Of a DNA stretch of 11,894 bases, positions 5,913 through 11,222 are shown one piece after another. The stretch covers positions 18,272 through 30,165 of the forward strand of contig MU647981.1 of NCBI GenBank assembly GCA_026770585.1, given 5' to 3'. A program made the translations under genes and the position numbers. The notes under the pieces are model-generated. The model had not been told where the DNA came from. It saw only the letters and a program-made list of their open reading frames with translations, and searched no databases. Every line of letters starts with the position of its first letter. Position 1 is the stretch's first letter. Origin of the DNA: Baffinella frigidus. Taxonomy: Eukaryota; Cryptophyceae; Cryptomonadales; Baffinellaceae.

Positions 5913-6041
5913 TAGGAGGTGGAGTTAGAATCCACCCGGAAAATGCTCGTATGAGCGGCCGACACGGGGTACAGTAAGTGGCACAATGCGTAGCATGTGC
6001 GGCGCTGACGCTGGTTGTTTGGCAATAAATTATCAATCTCT
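5913..6041 (+). repeat. Dispersed repeat R1, copy 1
   Basis: About 129 bp beginning TAGGAGGTGGAGTTAGAATC and ending ATTATCAATCTCT recurs at 8717-8844 with about 95% identity by eye. The copies are 2.8 kb apart in the same orientation. No terminal inverted repeats were seen, so the class is unknown. Shared minus-strand frames come from this repeat. Confidence 0.9.
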
Positions 6042-6042
6042 C

Positions 6043-6089
6043 TCTCTCGTGTGACCTCCCCCCCAAAACACGCAAGGGGGTCTTGGTAC
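6043..6089 (+). repeat. Dispersed repeat with GTGTGACCTCCCCC, copy 2
   Basis: Second copy of the repeat at 5826-5900, with CAAGGGGGTCTTGGTAC at its end. It directly follows dispersed repeat R1. Confidence 0.72.
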
Positions 6090-6128
6090 GTGGTCAGGCT
6101 GGTCTTGTAATCAATAAACTCTCTCTCG

Positions 6129-6244
6129 GGCGAGTGAATGGAGCTGCTCCCACGATGAATCTGCAACGTCCGCATCCTACAAGTACAGGGGTACCTCGCC
6201 CATAAGAAGCAGCCCCCCCCCCAGGACCCTACAGTAGGACCATG
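6129..6244 (+). repeat. Segmental duplication S1, copy 2
   Basis: Second copy of the 5445-5560 segment: host leader plus the first half of a family B element. The second half then diverges (CATGTAGAGGATCATATGG instead of CATGCCTAGGGCCCTATGG). Confidence 0.9.
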
Positions 6245-6290
6245 TAGAGGATCATATGGTCGTCCTGGGGGGGGCAGTTTCTTGTGAGCG
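6184..6290 (+). mobile_element. Family B element, copy 2, right end lost
   Basis: Starts TACAGGGGTACCTCGCCC, has CCTACAGTAGG at 6228-6238 and a G run, and reaches TTTCTTGTGAGCGA, where it joins a second copy of the host sequence CGATGAATCTGCAACGTCC (6289 onward). The last ~13 bases of the terminus are absent. The join falls at a shared CGA. Confidence 0.85.
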
Positions 6291-6323
6291 ATGAATCTGC
6301 AACGTCCGCATCATACTAGTGTT

Positions 6324-6484
6324 TCACGAAGCGGGCTACGAAGGGATTTTCGGCCCAAAATGGGCCGAGTTTCCGTTACCTTATCCGCAGGAACCCCCAT
6401 ATGCCCCTACGGGTTGCCTACCGCAGGGTCCCAGGTCTTATCGCTCAGGGGCTATTCGAAACCCCTCCGAAGTCCGCTGTGTGG
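6324..6484 (+). mobile_element. Family C element, copy 4
   Basis: A ~161-bp unit matching copy 2 along its length. The left terminus is eroded (CACGAAGCGGG for CACACAGCGGG); the right terminus CCGCTGTGTGG is intact. The internal palindrome is CGGCCCAAAATGGGCCG. The CCTACNGTAGG site is changed at one base (CCTACCGCAGG). Confidence 0.82.
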
Positions 6485-6490
6485 GTTGGT

Positions 6491-6533
6491 GTGCAAGACT
6501 CTGCAAGGCCAAGAGCCTTCCAGAGTCTTGCAC
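6491..6533. repeat. 19-bp-arm hairpin with 5-nt loop
   Basis: GTGCAAGACTCTGCAAGGC (6491-6509) pairs with 6515-6533 at 18 of 19 positions around CAAGA. It starts seven bases past a family C element. Compact and stable, but I see no miRNA family resemblance. Confidence 0.85.
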
Positions 6534-6602
6534 AGGACCTAGAGGTCAAGAGCCAGGACCTAGAGGTCAAGAGCCTAGAGTCCTTTAGGTCCTTCAGGTC
6601 CT
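6534..6602 (+). repeat. 21-bp and 9-bp tandem repeats
   Basis: Two perfect adjacent units beginning AGGACCTAGAGGTCAAGAGC (6534-6554 and 6555-6575) are followed by three 9-bp relatives (CCTTTAGGT, CCTTCAGGT, CCTTTAGTG). GAGCAGGAC / GTCCTGCTC at 6608-6634 then form a 9-bp-arm hairpin. Confidence 0.88.
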
Positions 6603-6615
6603 TTAGTGAGCAGGA

Positions 6616-6797
6616 CCCTCTCTACGTCCTGCTCAGACACTTGCATACATGGCGGCCGTGTTGGTATTACAGGGCTACCTCGCTCATAAGAACCCCCCCC
6701 CCCCCTAGGACCACCATAGGACCCTAGGCATCAGCCTACTGTAGGGTCCCAGGGGGAGGCCCTTTTTTATGAGTGAGGTACCCCGGTACATGGCAGC
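6616..6797 (+). repeat. Segmental duplication S2, copy 1
   Basis: About 182 bp, from CCCTCTCTACGTCCTGCTC through a whole family B element to CATGGCAGCC, recurs at 7661-7843. The two copies differ at only a few positions, so host and element were copied together, about 1045 bp apart. Confidence 0.93.
6668..6788 (-). mobile_element. Family B element, copy 3
   Basis: A 121-bp unit between TA dinucleotides: TACAGGGCTACCTCGCTC to GAGTGAGGTACCCCGGTA. The interior is inverted relative to copies 1 and 2, with a 13-C run near the left end and CCTACTGTAGG at 6735-6745. It lies in the target context GGCGGCCGTGTTGGTAT. Confidence 0.92.
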
Positions 6798-6805
6798 CGT
6801 GTTGG

Positions 6806-7000
6806 TATTGTAGAATTCGGGTTGGCTTGGATTCGGGGTCGGTTCGGCAAATTGGAAGGAAGCTTTATGCTATCTTATGCATGAAATTGATGACAAGATA
6901 GCACCCCCCACCCACAAGATGACACAAAACGGCGCATTTTTGTCAGATGGCCGCCCGACCCGACACTGAAAAAATCCAAGCCAATCCGAATTCTACAATA
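6806..7000. mobile_element. MITE-like element, TA-flanked, GAATTC in the ends
   Basis: A 195-bp unit with 28-bp ends (6806-6833 and 6973-7000) matching at 27 positions: TATTGTAGAATTCGG...TTGGCTTGG. TA stands at each extremity, compatible with a TA target duplication (Tc1/mariner-like). The interior has TGCTATCTTATGC and GACAAGATAGCA, a smaller inverted pair. It follows GCAGCCGTGTTGG, the same target context as family B copies 3 and 5. No other copy in the window. Confidence 0.87.
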
Positions 7001-7038
7001 TTGATAAAGGTCTCTCCCAGAAGGCGCTCAAACGCTCT

Positions 7039-7093
7039 GGATGTGAGGACCGGGTCCTGGACGGGCCCGCCTCAGGGGAAAAGGGCTCCAAGG
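7039..7093 (+). repeat. 55-bp perfect direct repeat S3, copy 1
   Basis: Identical to 7429-7483, beginning GGATGTGAGGACCGGGTCC, 390 bp apart. The family A copy at 7131-7235 lies between the two repeats. Confidence 0.93.
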
Positions 7094-7130
7094 TTTGGCC
7101 ATTAGATCGACTGCAATCGGGGTAAGGCCC

Positions 7131-7235
7131 TATCCCTCAAGTGGCCAGTAGGCTCATACGCCCTACCGTAGGGCCCTAGGACCTGTTTAGGACCTGTAGG
7201 GGGCCCTTAAAGACCCCCTTGCCACTTGAGGGATA
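7131..7235 (+). mobile_element. Family A element, copy 4
   Basis: A 105-bp full unit from TATCCCTCAAGTGGCCAG to its inverse. CCTACCGTAGG at 7162-7172. At the variable-hairpin position it has AGGGGG / CCCCCT (7198-7203 and 7214-7219), unrelated in sequence to the GGGCGA hairpins of copies 2 and 3. Confidence 0.9.
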
Positions 7236-7492
7236 AGGTTTAGGGTATGGGGTTTATAGTGGGGCGATTGAGGACCTCTTTGCTAAGTTGACGGCTTTTG
7301 TGGGGGAATTGACTTTCACAAAATCACGGACAGGTTGGGGGAGGGTAATCCTCGTACAGGAACAAAGGCATCACAGATTGGAACTTCGGCCATGGTTTCC
7401 ACACTCCCAGAACGCTCTGGAACGCTTAGGATGTGAGGACCGGGTCCTGGACGGGCCCGCCTCAGGGGAAAAGGGCTCCAAGGGTGAGTCAC
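7236..7492. other. No gene recognised; ends in direct repeat S3
   Basis: Opens with a short TTTAGGGTATGGGG telomere-like remnant. A forward open frame at 7288-7539 (83 codons) runs through the S3 repeat and into a family A element and shows no motif I recognise. The perfect S3 copy 2 occupies 7429-7483. Confidence 0.5.
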
Positions 7493-7580
7493 ATCCCTTA
7501 AATGCCCATAGGGCGAATATTCACCCTAACTCACCCTAGGCAAGTCCTAGGACCCTACCGTAAGGTGTATGAGCCTGCTG
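7493..7580 (-). mobile_element. Family A element, copy 5 (one end lost)
   Basis: Minus-strand family A sequence: ATCCCTTAAATG end at 7493, a GGGCGAATATTCACCC imperfect palindrome (7511-7526), CCTAGG motifs, CCTACCGTAAG (one mismatch from the common 11-mer), GTATGAGCCTGCTGG. The far terminus is missing, and five bases later a family B right end begins. Closest to copy 1. Confidence 0.82.
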
Positions 7581-7585
7581 GATCG

Positions 7586-7625
7586 TAGGGGGGTGGGCGT
7601 TTCTTATGAGCGAGGTACCCCTGTA
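7586..7625 (+). mobile_element. Family B right-end fragment
   Basis: Only the last ~40 bp: a G run, GGGCGTTTCTTATGAGCG and GAGGTACCCCTGTA. The rest appears replaced by the truncated family A element to its left. Confidence 0.85.
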
Positions 7626-7660
7626 CACGACGTGTAAAGCGCACATGACCTCTCTCGACA

Positions 7661-7843
7661 CCCTCTCTACGTCCTGCTCAGACACTTGCATACATGGCGG
7701 CCGTGTTGGTATTACAGGGCTACCTCGCTCATAAGAACCCCCCCCCCCCCCTAGGACCACCATAGGACCCTAGGCATAGGCCTACTGTAGGGTCCTAGGG
7801 GGAGGCCCTTTTTTATGGGTGAGGTACCCCGGTACATGGCGGC
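7661..7843 (+). repeat. Segmental duplication S2, copy 2
   Basis: Second copy of 6616-6797, including family B. Differences: one extra base in the C run, CATAGG for CATCAG, GGTCCTAGG for GGTCCCAGG, TATGGG for TATGAG. Confidence 0.93.
7713..7834 (-). mobile_element. Family B element, copy 5
   Basis: A 122-bp unit between TA dinucleotides, near-identical to 6668-6788 because it was duplicated with its flanks. CCTACTGTAGG at 7781-7791. Confidence 0.92.
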
Positions 7844-7929
7844 CCCTGTACACGACGTGTAAAGCGCGCATGACCTCTTTCGACACCCCTGCTCAGATAC
7901 ATCCTCGGTGGGGGTGCACGGCGGCCGTG

Positions 7930-8024
7930 TTGGTGTTGATTATTTAAAAATAATTGGTGTTGATAATTTGATAATGATTGGTGTTGATAATTTAATAATA
8001 ATTGTTGTTAATAATTTAACAAAG
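7930..8024 (+). repeat. 24-bp AT-rich tandem array
   Basis: Four adjacent units starting at 7930, 7954, 7978 and 8002, each near TTGGTGTTGATAATTT plus eight A/T-rich bases. It begins at the end of the GCCGTGTTGG target context shared with the mobile elements. Confidence 0.93.
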
Positions 8025-8095
8025 CGCTCTCGGTGGCCAGGTCTAGGGCCCTGCGAAACGGTCTAACACCGCGCGTAGAAAGAGACCTTTTCTGG
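8025..8095. other. Short unassigned spacer
   Basis: 71 bp with no repeat or motif recognised apart from GGTCTAGGGCCCTGCG. Confidence 0.4.
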
Positions 8096-8175
8096 GGATA
8101 CAGCCCCGTGTAGGATGACCGGAGTGACTTTACACGGATACAACCCCGTGTAGGATGACCGGAGTGACTTGACAC
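8096..8175 (-). repeat. 40-bp tandem repeat, two units
   Basis: Two adjacent 40-bp units (8096-8135 and 8136-8175) differing at two positions, each starting GGATACA and ending GTGACTTTACAC or GTGACTTGACAC. On the minus strand the end reads GTGTAAAGTCAC, the core of the repeats at 3233-3416. Confidence 0.93.
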
Positions 8176-8244
8176 GAGGCTGTACCCCCAGACCTCTCTG
8201 TCCTGCTCGGTTCGGGCCTCGAACCCAATCTCAGATTTTCGGAC

Positions 8245-8328
8245 TACAGGGGTACCTCGCTCATAAAAAAACGCCCCCTCCTATGACCCTACGGCAGGCC
8301 TATGCCTAGGGTCGTATGGTACATGTAC
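8245..8328 (+). mobile_element. Family B left half, fused to family C
   Basis: TACAGGGGTACCTCGCTC, a CCTACGGCAGG variant, and CCTATGCCTAGGGTCGTATGG, then the sequence switches to family C. The family B right end is absent. Confidence 0.82.
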
Positions 8329-8391
8329 TGTAGGTTCCTAGGTCTTAACGCTCATGGTTTATTCAAAATCCCTTCGAAGTCCGCTGTGTGG
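8329..8391 (+). mobile_element. Family C right-half fragment, copy 5
   Basis: TGTAGGTTCCTAGGTCTTA to the terminus CCGCTGTGTGG matches the last third of copies 2 and 4. The left two thirds are absent, replaced by family B. Confidence 0.85.
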
Positions 8392-8392
8392 T

Positions 8393-8512
8393 GGGGTACC
8401 TCGCTCATAAGAAAGCGACTTCCCCTGGGACCCTATGGTAGGCCTACGAGGTATGCCTAGGAACCTATGGTGGTCCTGGGGGAGGGAGGGGCGCTTTCTT
8501 ATGAGAGAGGTA
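8393..8512 (+). mobile_element. Family B element, copy in tandem cluster (a)
   Basis: GGGGTACCTCGCTCATAAG to TTTCTTATGAGAGAGGTA, about 120 bp. The outermost bases of both termini are missing, and its right end overlaps the left terminus of the next copy at TAC. Confidence 0.87.
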
Positions 8513-8633
8513 CAGGGGTACCTCACTCATAAGAAAACGCCTCCTCCTAGGAGCCTACAGTAGGCCTATGCGTAGGGCCCTAGGGTGGTCCTAGGGGGGG
8601 GGGGCAGTTTCTTATGAGCGAGGTACCCCTGTA
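8511..8633 (+). mobile_element. Family B element, copy in tandem cluster (b), complete
   Basis: A 123-bp complete unit, TACAGGGGTACCTCACTC to GCGAGGTACCCCTGTA. CCTACAGTAGG at 8554-8564 and a long G run before CAGTTTCTTATGAGCG. Confidence 0.92.
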
Positions 8634-8705
8634 GGCCTACAATGTATTCCTGGGAACCTATGGTGTCCTGGGGGAGGGGGGGGCGCTTTCTTATGAGAAA
8701 GGTAC
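8632..8705 (+). mobile_element. Family B right-half fragment in tandem cluster (c)
   Basis: Starts inside the unit at TAGGCCTAC and runs to TTTCTTATGAGAAAGGTAC, closest to cluster copy (a). Three head-to-tail B units or fragments thus lie within 313 bp. Confidence 0.82.
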
Positions 8706-8716
8706 TCCCCGCATTG

Positions 8717-8844
8717 TAGGAGGTGGAGTTAGAATCCATCCGGAAAATGCTCGTATGAGCGGCCGACACGGGGTACAGTAGTGGCACAATGCGTAGCATG
8801 TGTAGCGATGACGCTGGTTGTTTGGCAATCAATTATCAATCTCT
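8717..8844 (+). repeat. Dispersed repeat R1, copy 2
   Basis: Second copy of 5913-6041, with an indel (CAGTAGTGG for CAGTAAGTGG) and few substitutions. It lies directly beyond the family B tandem cluster. Confidence 0.9.
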
Positions 8845-9039
8845 ACTCCCCGCACCCAGACACGAACAGGTCTACGTCCTTTTAAATTCGCGCCTTCATT
8901 TCAAAGAAAGAATTCAAATTCGGGTTCTTTTTCGATGATTTCGATCAATCTCGCCAAATTTTGCCCTTTTATGTATAAAAACGCAACGTTTCCGAAGACA
9001 TTCAAAGCGTCTTCGCGAAACGTCGACCTCCGGGTGCGG
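8845..9039. other. Unassigned single-copy sequence with one hairpin
   Basis: AT-richer sequence not repeated in this window. ACGTTTCCGAAGAC (8986-8999) and GTCTTCGCGAAACGT (9009-9023) form a stem with a one-base bulge and a 9-nt loop. A short forward frame spans 8818-9072 but ends inside a family A element; no motif is recognised. Confidence 0.5.
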
Positions 9040-9120
9040 TATCCCTTAAGTGATACCGCAAGTGGCCAGTAGGCGCATACGCCCTACCGTAGGGCCCTAG
9101 GACCTGCCTAGGACCTCTGT
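9040..9120 (+). mobile_element. Family A element, copy 6 (left half)
   Basis: TATCCCTTAAGTG is followed by 12 extra bases (ATACCGCAAGTG) before GCCAGTAGG, which creates a local GCGGTATC / GATACCGC palindrome at 9036-9059. CCTACCGTAGG at 9083-9093 and CCTAGGACCTGCCTAGGACC follow. The family A right end is absent; the sequence passes through a hairpin into a family B right end. Confidence 0.85.
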
Positions 9121-9132
9121 ATGTAACCTAAA

Positions 9133-9172
9133 AACGTAGACGTGTTCGCCCGGAGGCGAACACGTCTACGTT
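9133..9172. repeat. 18-bp perfect hairpin with 4-nt loop
   Basis: AACGTAGACGTGTTCGCC (9133-9150) and its exact complement (9155-9172) around CGGA. It sits where family A carries its variable hairpin, but the sequence is unlike that of any other copy. Confidence 0.93.
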
Positions 9173-9213
9173 CCTAGGGGGAGGCGGTTTCTTATGAGCG
9201 AGGTACCCCTGTA
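9173..9213 (+). mobile_element. Family B right-end fragment
   Basis: CCTAGGGGGAGGCGGTTTC then TTATGAGCGAGGTACCCCTGTA-type terminus. It supplies the right end of a composite whose left half is family A. Confidence 0.87.
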
Positions 9214-9250
9214 GCTCTCCGTGTGTCACGATACCAGGTTGTGGTGTAAC

Positions 9251-9294
9251 ATTTCGGGTTTAGAGTGCGTGAGGACGCACCCAAACCCCGAAAT
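9251..9294. repeat. 20-bp-arm hairpin with 4-nt loop
   Basis: ATTTCGGGTTTAGAGTGCGT (9251-9270) pairs with 9275-9294 at 17 of 20 positions around GAGG. It abuts the left end of family A copy 7. Confidence 0.82.
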
Positions 9295-9296
9295 CT

Positions 9297-9416
9297 TATC
9301 CCACAAGTGGCGAGTAGGCGCATACGCCCTACCGTAGGGCCCTAGGACCTGCCTGGGACCTCTTGGCGGTCAAATTCTTGGCGGTCAAATTTGACCGCCT
9401 GGCCACCTCAGGGATA
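9297..9416 (+). mobile_element. Family A element, copy 7
   Basis: A 120-bp unit, TATCCCACAAGTGGCGAG to GGCCACCTCAGGGATA. CCTACCGTAGG at 9328-9338. The variable-hairpin position holds the 20-bp perfect palindrome at 9380-9399 (GGCGGTCAAA and its inverse), preceded by a 15-bp direct duplication (CTTGGCGGTCAAATT at 9362 and 9377). Confidence 0.9.
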
Positions 9417-9506
9417 CCCAATCCCCTATCCCCCGAGGTCTTCACACGATCGTTCTCACCTCAACCCCTCACTCGTGAGGGGGAGTGCTGTAGGTAGGAG
9501 GAAAAT

Positions 9507-9674
9507 TCTCCCTCTCTCTCTCCCTCCCTCCCTCTCTGTCGCTCTCGCTCTCGCTCTTGCTCTTTCTTTCTCTGTCTCTCTCTCTTGCCCTATCTCTCTC
9601 TATCTCTCTCTCTTGCTCTCTCTCTCTCTCTCGCTTTCTCTCGCTCGCTCTCTCTCTCTCTCTCGCTCGCTCTC

Positions 9675-9718
<44 letters not shown>

Positions 9719-9755
9719 TCTCTCTCTCTCTCTCCCTCTCTCTCTCTCTCTCTCC
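9507..9755. repeat. CT-rich microsatellite with CG tract
   Basis: About 250 bp of (CT)n with CTCG, CTTG and CCCT interruptions, including a 13-base alternating CG run at 9706-9718. Polypyrimidine and alternating CG tracts are prone to H- and Z-form DNA. Arg-Glu and Leu-Ser repeat frames here are artefacts. Confidence 0.95.
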
Positions 9756-9813
9756 TGATCACCTCCCCCCGGGCAGCGACTTCCGCCCACCTGAAACCCC
9801 AGGGTCCACGCCA

Positions 9814-9855
9814 GGTCATTAATCAAAAATCCACGGCAGGTCATCAGTCAGAATT
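9814..9855 (+). repeat. 25-bp imperfect direct repeat
   Basis: TCCACGCCAGGTCATTAATC at 9815 and TCCACGGCAGGTCATCAGTC at 9830 begin about 15 bp apart and resemble each other at their starts, so the left end of the 9831-10185 element has a tandem relative just outside it. Confidence 0.55.
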
Positions 9856-10185
9856 TCAGGACGCAACGGTTCGTTTCGTGGTACTAAATGGTACGTAGCC
9901 ACCATCGATTTCGCAGCTACTCGTCCTTTCCACGTCCGATCCGGATACAAAATTTCGGGTCCGGGTACATTTTTTTAGAAAGACTTGTAGCTGAAATTCC
10001 AACATATGACCTGGCGTGGTCAGATATAAGTCTTATTTTAACTTTTGTACCCGGATCCGAAATTCGGAGTAACAAATCGGACGTGGAAAGGACGAGGAGC
10101 TGCCTCTTACGAGGGACCGCACACTTATTTAGTACTACGAAATGAAACGTTGCGTTCTGAAATTCCCAGTCATGACCTGCCGTGG
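9831..10185. mobile_element. 355-bp element with ~138-bp inverted arms
   Basis: Left arm 9831-9968 and right arm 10047-10185 align over their full length as imperfect complements, around a 78-bp AT-rich centre. Best-conserved blocks are the termini CCACGGCAGGTCAT, then CGCAACG, GGTACTAAAT-like, TCGTCCTTTCCACGTCCGAT and the inner TCCGGGTAC. The pattern of small mismatches implies an old foldback or MITE. No target duplication was found and there is no coding capacity. Confidence 0.85.
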
Positions 10186-10186
10186 G

Positions 10187-10452
10187 TAGGGCTCAGGGCT
10201 TAGCGAGTAGGGAGTAGGGATTAGGGATCACGGTTTCGGGATTAGGGTTCAGGGTTTAGGGTTCATGGCTCAAGGTTCATAGTTTGGGGTTCAGGGTTTA
10301 GGGATTAGGGGTTACAGTTTCAGGATTAGGGTTCAGAGTTCAGGGTTCAGGGTTCAGGGTTCAGGGTTCAGGGTTCAGGGTTCAGGGTTCAGGGTTCAGG
10401 GTTAGGATTAGGGTTTAGGGTTCAGAGTTTGGGGTTAGGATTAGGGGGTACT
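10187..10452 (-). repeat. Degenerate TTTAGGG / TTCAGGG array
   Basis: About 265 bp of G-rich-strand heptamers. The outer parts mix TTTAGGG, ATTAGGG and TTCATGG; the centre (10339-10401) is nine perfect TTCAGGG units. Orientation is opposite to the CCCGAAA arrays. It is interstitial rather than a proven chromosome end. Confidence 0.94.
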
Positions 10453-10522
10453 CCATCACTAGCCGAGGCTGCCTCGAGAGTTTGAGACGAAGGGGTGATA
10501 TCTGAGGGTGGTGAGAGGTGGG

Positions 10523-10554
10523 CTAGTACCATGAATTTCTAGTACCATGAATTT
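10523..10554 (+). repeat. 16-bp tandem repeat, two units
   Basis: CTAGTACCATGAATTT occurs twice in immediate succession. Confidence 0.9.
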
Positions 10555-10656
10555 CTCAAAAGTGGACGAAATGGCTCCAATTTCCCCATTTTCCCATTTT
10601 CCGGTGGCCATCCTCTTTTTGCAGGTCGCTTCCCCATTGAATGAAAATGATAGTAT

Positions 10657-10737
10657 ACTTCTTCTTCTTTATCACTCTCGATACAGGTCCTGAATCAGGC
10701 CCTTGAGCCTTGAGTCGCGTGGTACAATAGCCCATGA
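10657..10737 (+). repeat. Dispersed repeat R2, copy 2
   Basis: Counterpart of 1443-1520: ACTTCTTCTTCTTTATC, CTCTCGATACAGGTCCT, GGCCCTT and GCCTTGAGT blocks in the same order. Its right end overlaps repeat R3. Confidence 0.75.
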
Positions 10738-10754
10738 TAGACTCAGGGTTGGGT
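10718..10754 (+). repeat. 37-bp direct repeat R3, copy 1
   Basis: CGTGGTACAATAGCCCATG through CAGGGTTGGGT recurs at 11082-11118 with one difference. Confidence 0.88.
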
Positions 10755-11033
10755 TGGCTCTGGGAGGCGACCACCCTAGATTTTACGCGGATCAATTGTA
10801 AAAAACAATGGCTCTAGTAGAGTCCCTCTCAGGGACTTTCGATCCACTTTTGGCGTGTATTCCCCCTAAAATCCGAGAAATTGACTTTTGCGATTGCTCC
10901 TCGTCCGATCTTGGGTGGCACGCGAGAGCAGAGAGATGCTCTAGAGAGTCACCTACCCAGAGTCATATGTCACCGAGTATACAACAGTATACGAAGATAA
11001 AGAAGACAACGGAAGTTCAGGGTTCACGGCGTT
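10755..11033. other. Unassigned sequence with a short open frame
   Basis: 279 bp not repeated in this window. A forward frame at 10808-11068 (86 codons) starts in an AACAATGGC context, but its last dozen codons lie in the inverted terminus of the element at 11034. I recognise no domain in it. It is left unannotated as a gene. Confidence 0.45.
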
Positions 11034-11081
11034 GGGTGCACGCTATGGTGGTGCTACACCGAGGCTAAGACAGCGGATTGC

Positions 11082-11118
11082 CGTGGTACAATAGTCCATG
11101 ATAGACTCAGGGTTGGGT
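11082..11118 (+). repeat. 37-bp direct repeat R3, copy 2
   Basis: Copy of 10718-10754, starting at the inner edge of the left terminal repeat of the 11034-11359 element. Confidence 0.88.
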
Positions 11119-11131
11119 ATGACATAGAGTA

Positions 11132-11222
11132 CACCCGGCGAGCGGCGGGGAACACCGTACACTCTAACCTTCTTCATCTTCTGTTTTTTCAAGCGATTTT
11201 CACCCTTACGATAGCTCAAAAC
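11132..11222 (+). repeat. 91-bp direct repeat D, copy 1 (inside element)
   Basis: CACCCGGCGAGCGGCGGGG through TTTTTTCAAGCGATT to CAAAAC matches 11355-11445 at 87 of 91 positions. This copy lies inside the 49-bp-ended element. Confidence 0.92.

Larger units (their letters stand above)
7621..7936 (+). repeat. Tandem duplication with 225-bp period
   Basis: CTGTACACGACGTGTAAAGC begins at 7621 and again at 7846. The first unit contains family B copy 5. The second lacks it and continues CGACACCCCTGCTCAGA to GGCGGCCGTGTTGG at 7931. It overlaps segmental duplication S2. Confidence 0.85.

Noticed and set aside
5633-6175. 180-codon minus-strand open frame, the longest in the window
   Set aside because: It is assembled from a family A element, dispersed repeat R1, the GTGTGACCTCCCCC repeat and part of S1. 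Fragments of the same peptide reappear wherever these repeats recur, and no protein motif is visible.
8209-8229. GGTTCGGGCCTCGAACCC as a possible tRNA T-arm
   Set aside because: It is a simple inverted repeat. No acceptor stem, anticodon arm or D-arm can be fitted around it.
9391-9898. Leu-Ser-rich and Arg-Glu-rich frames on both strands
   Set aside because: Pure products of the CT/GA microsatellite. The same applies to 866-1201 and 11570-11803.
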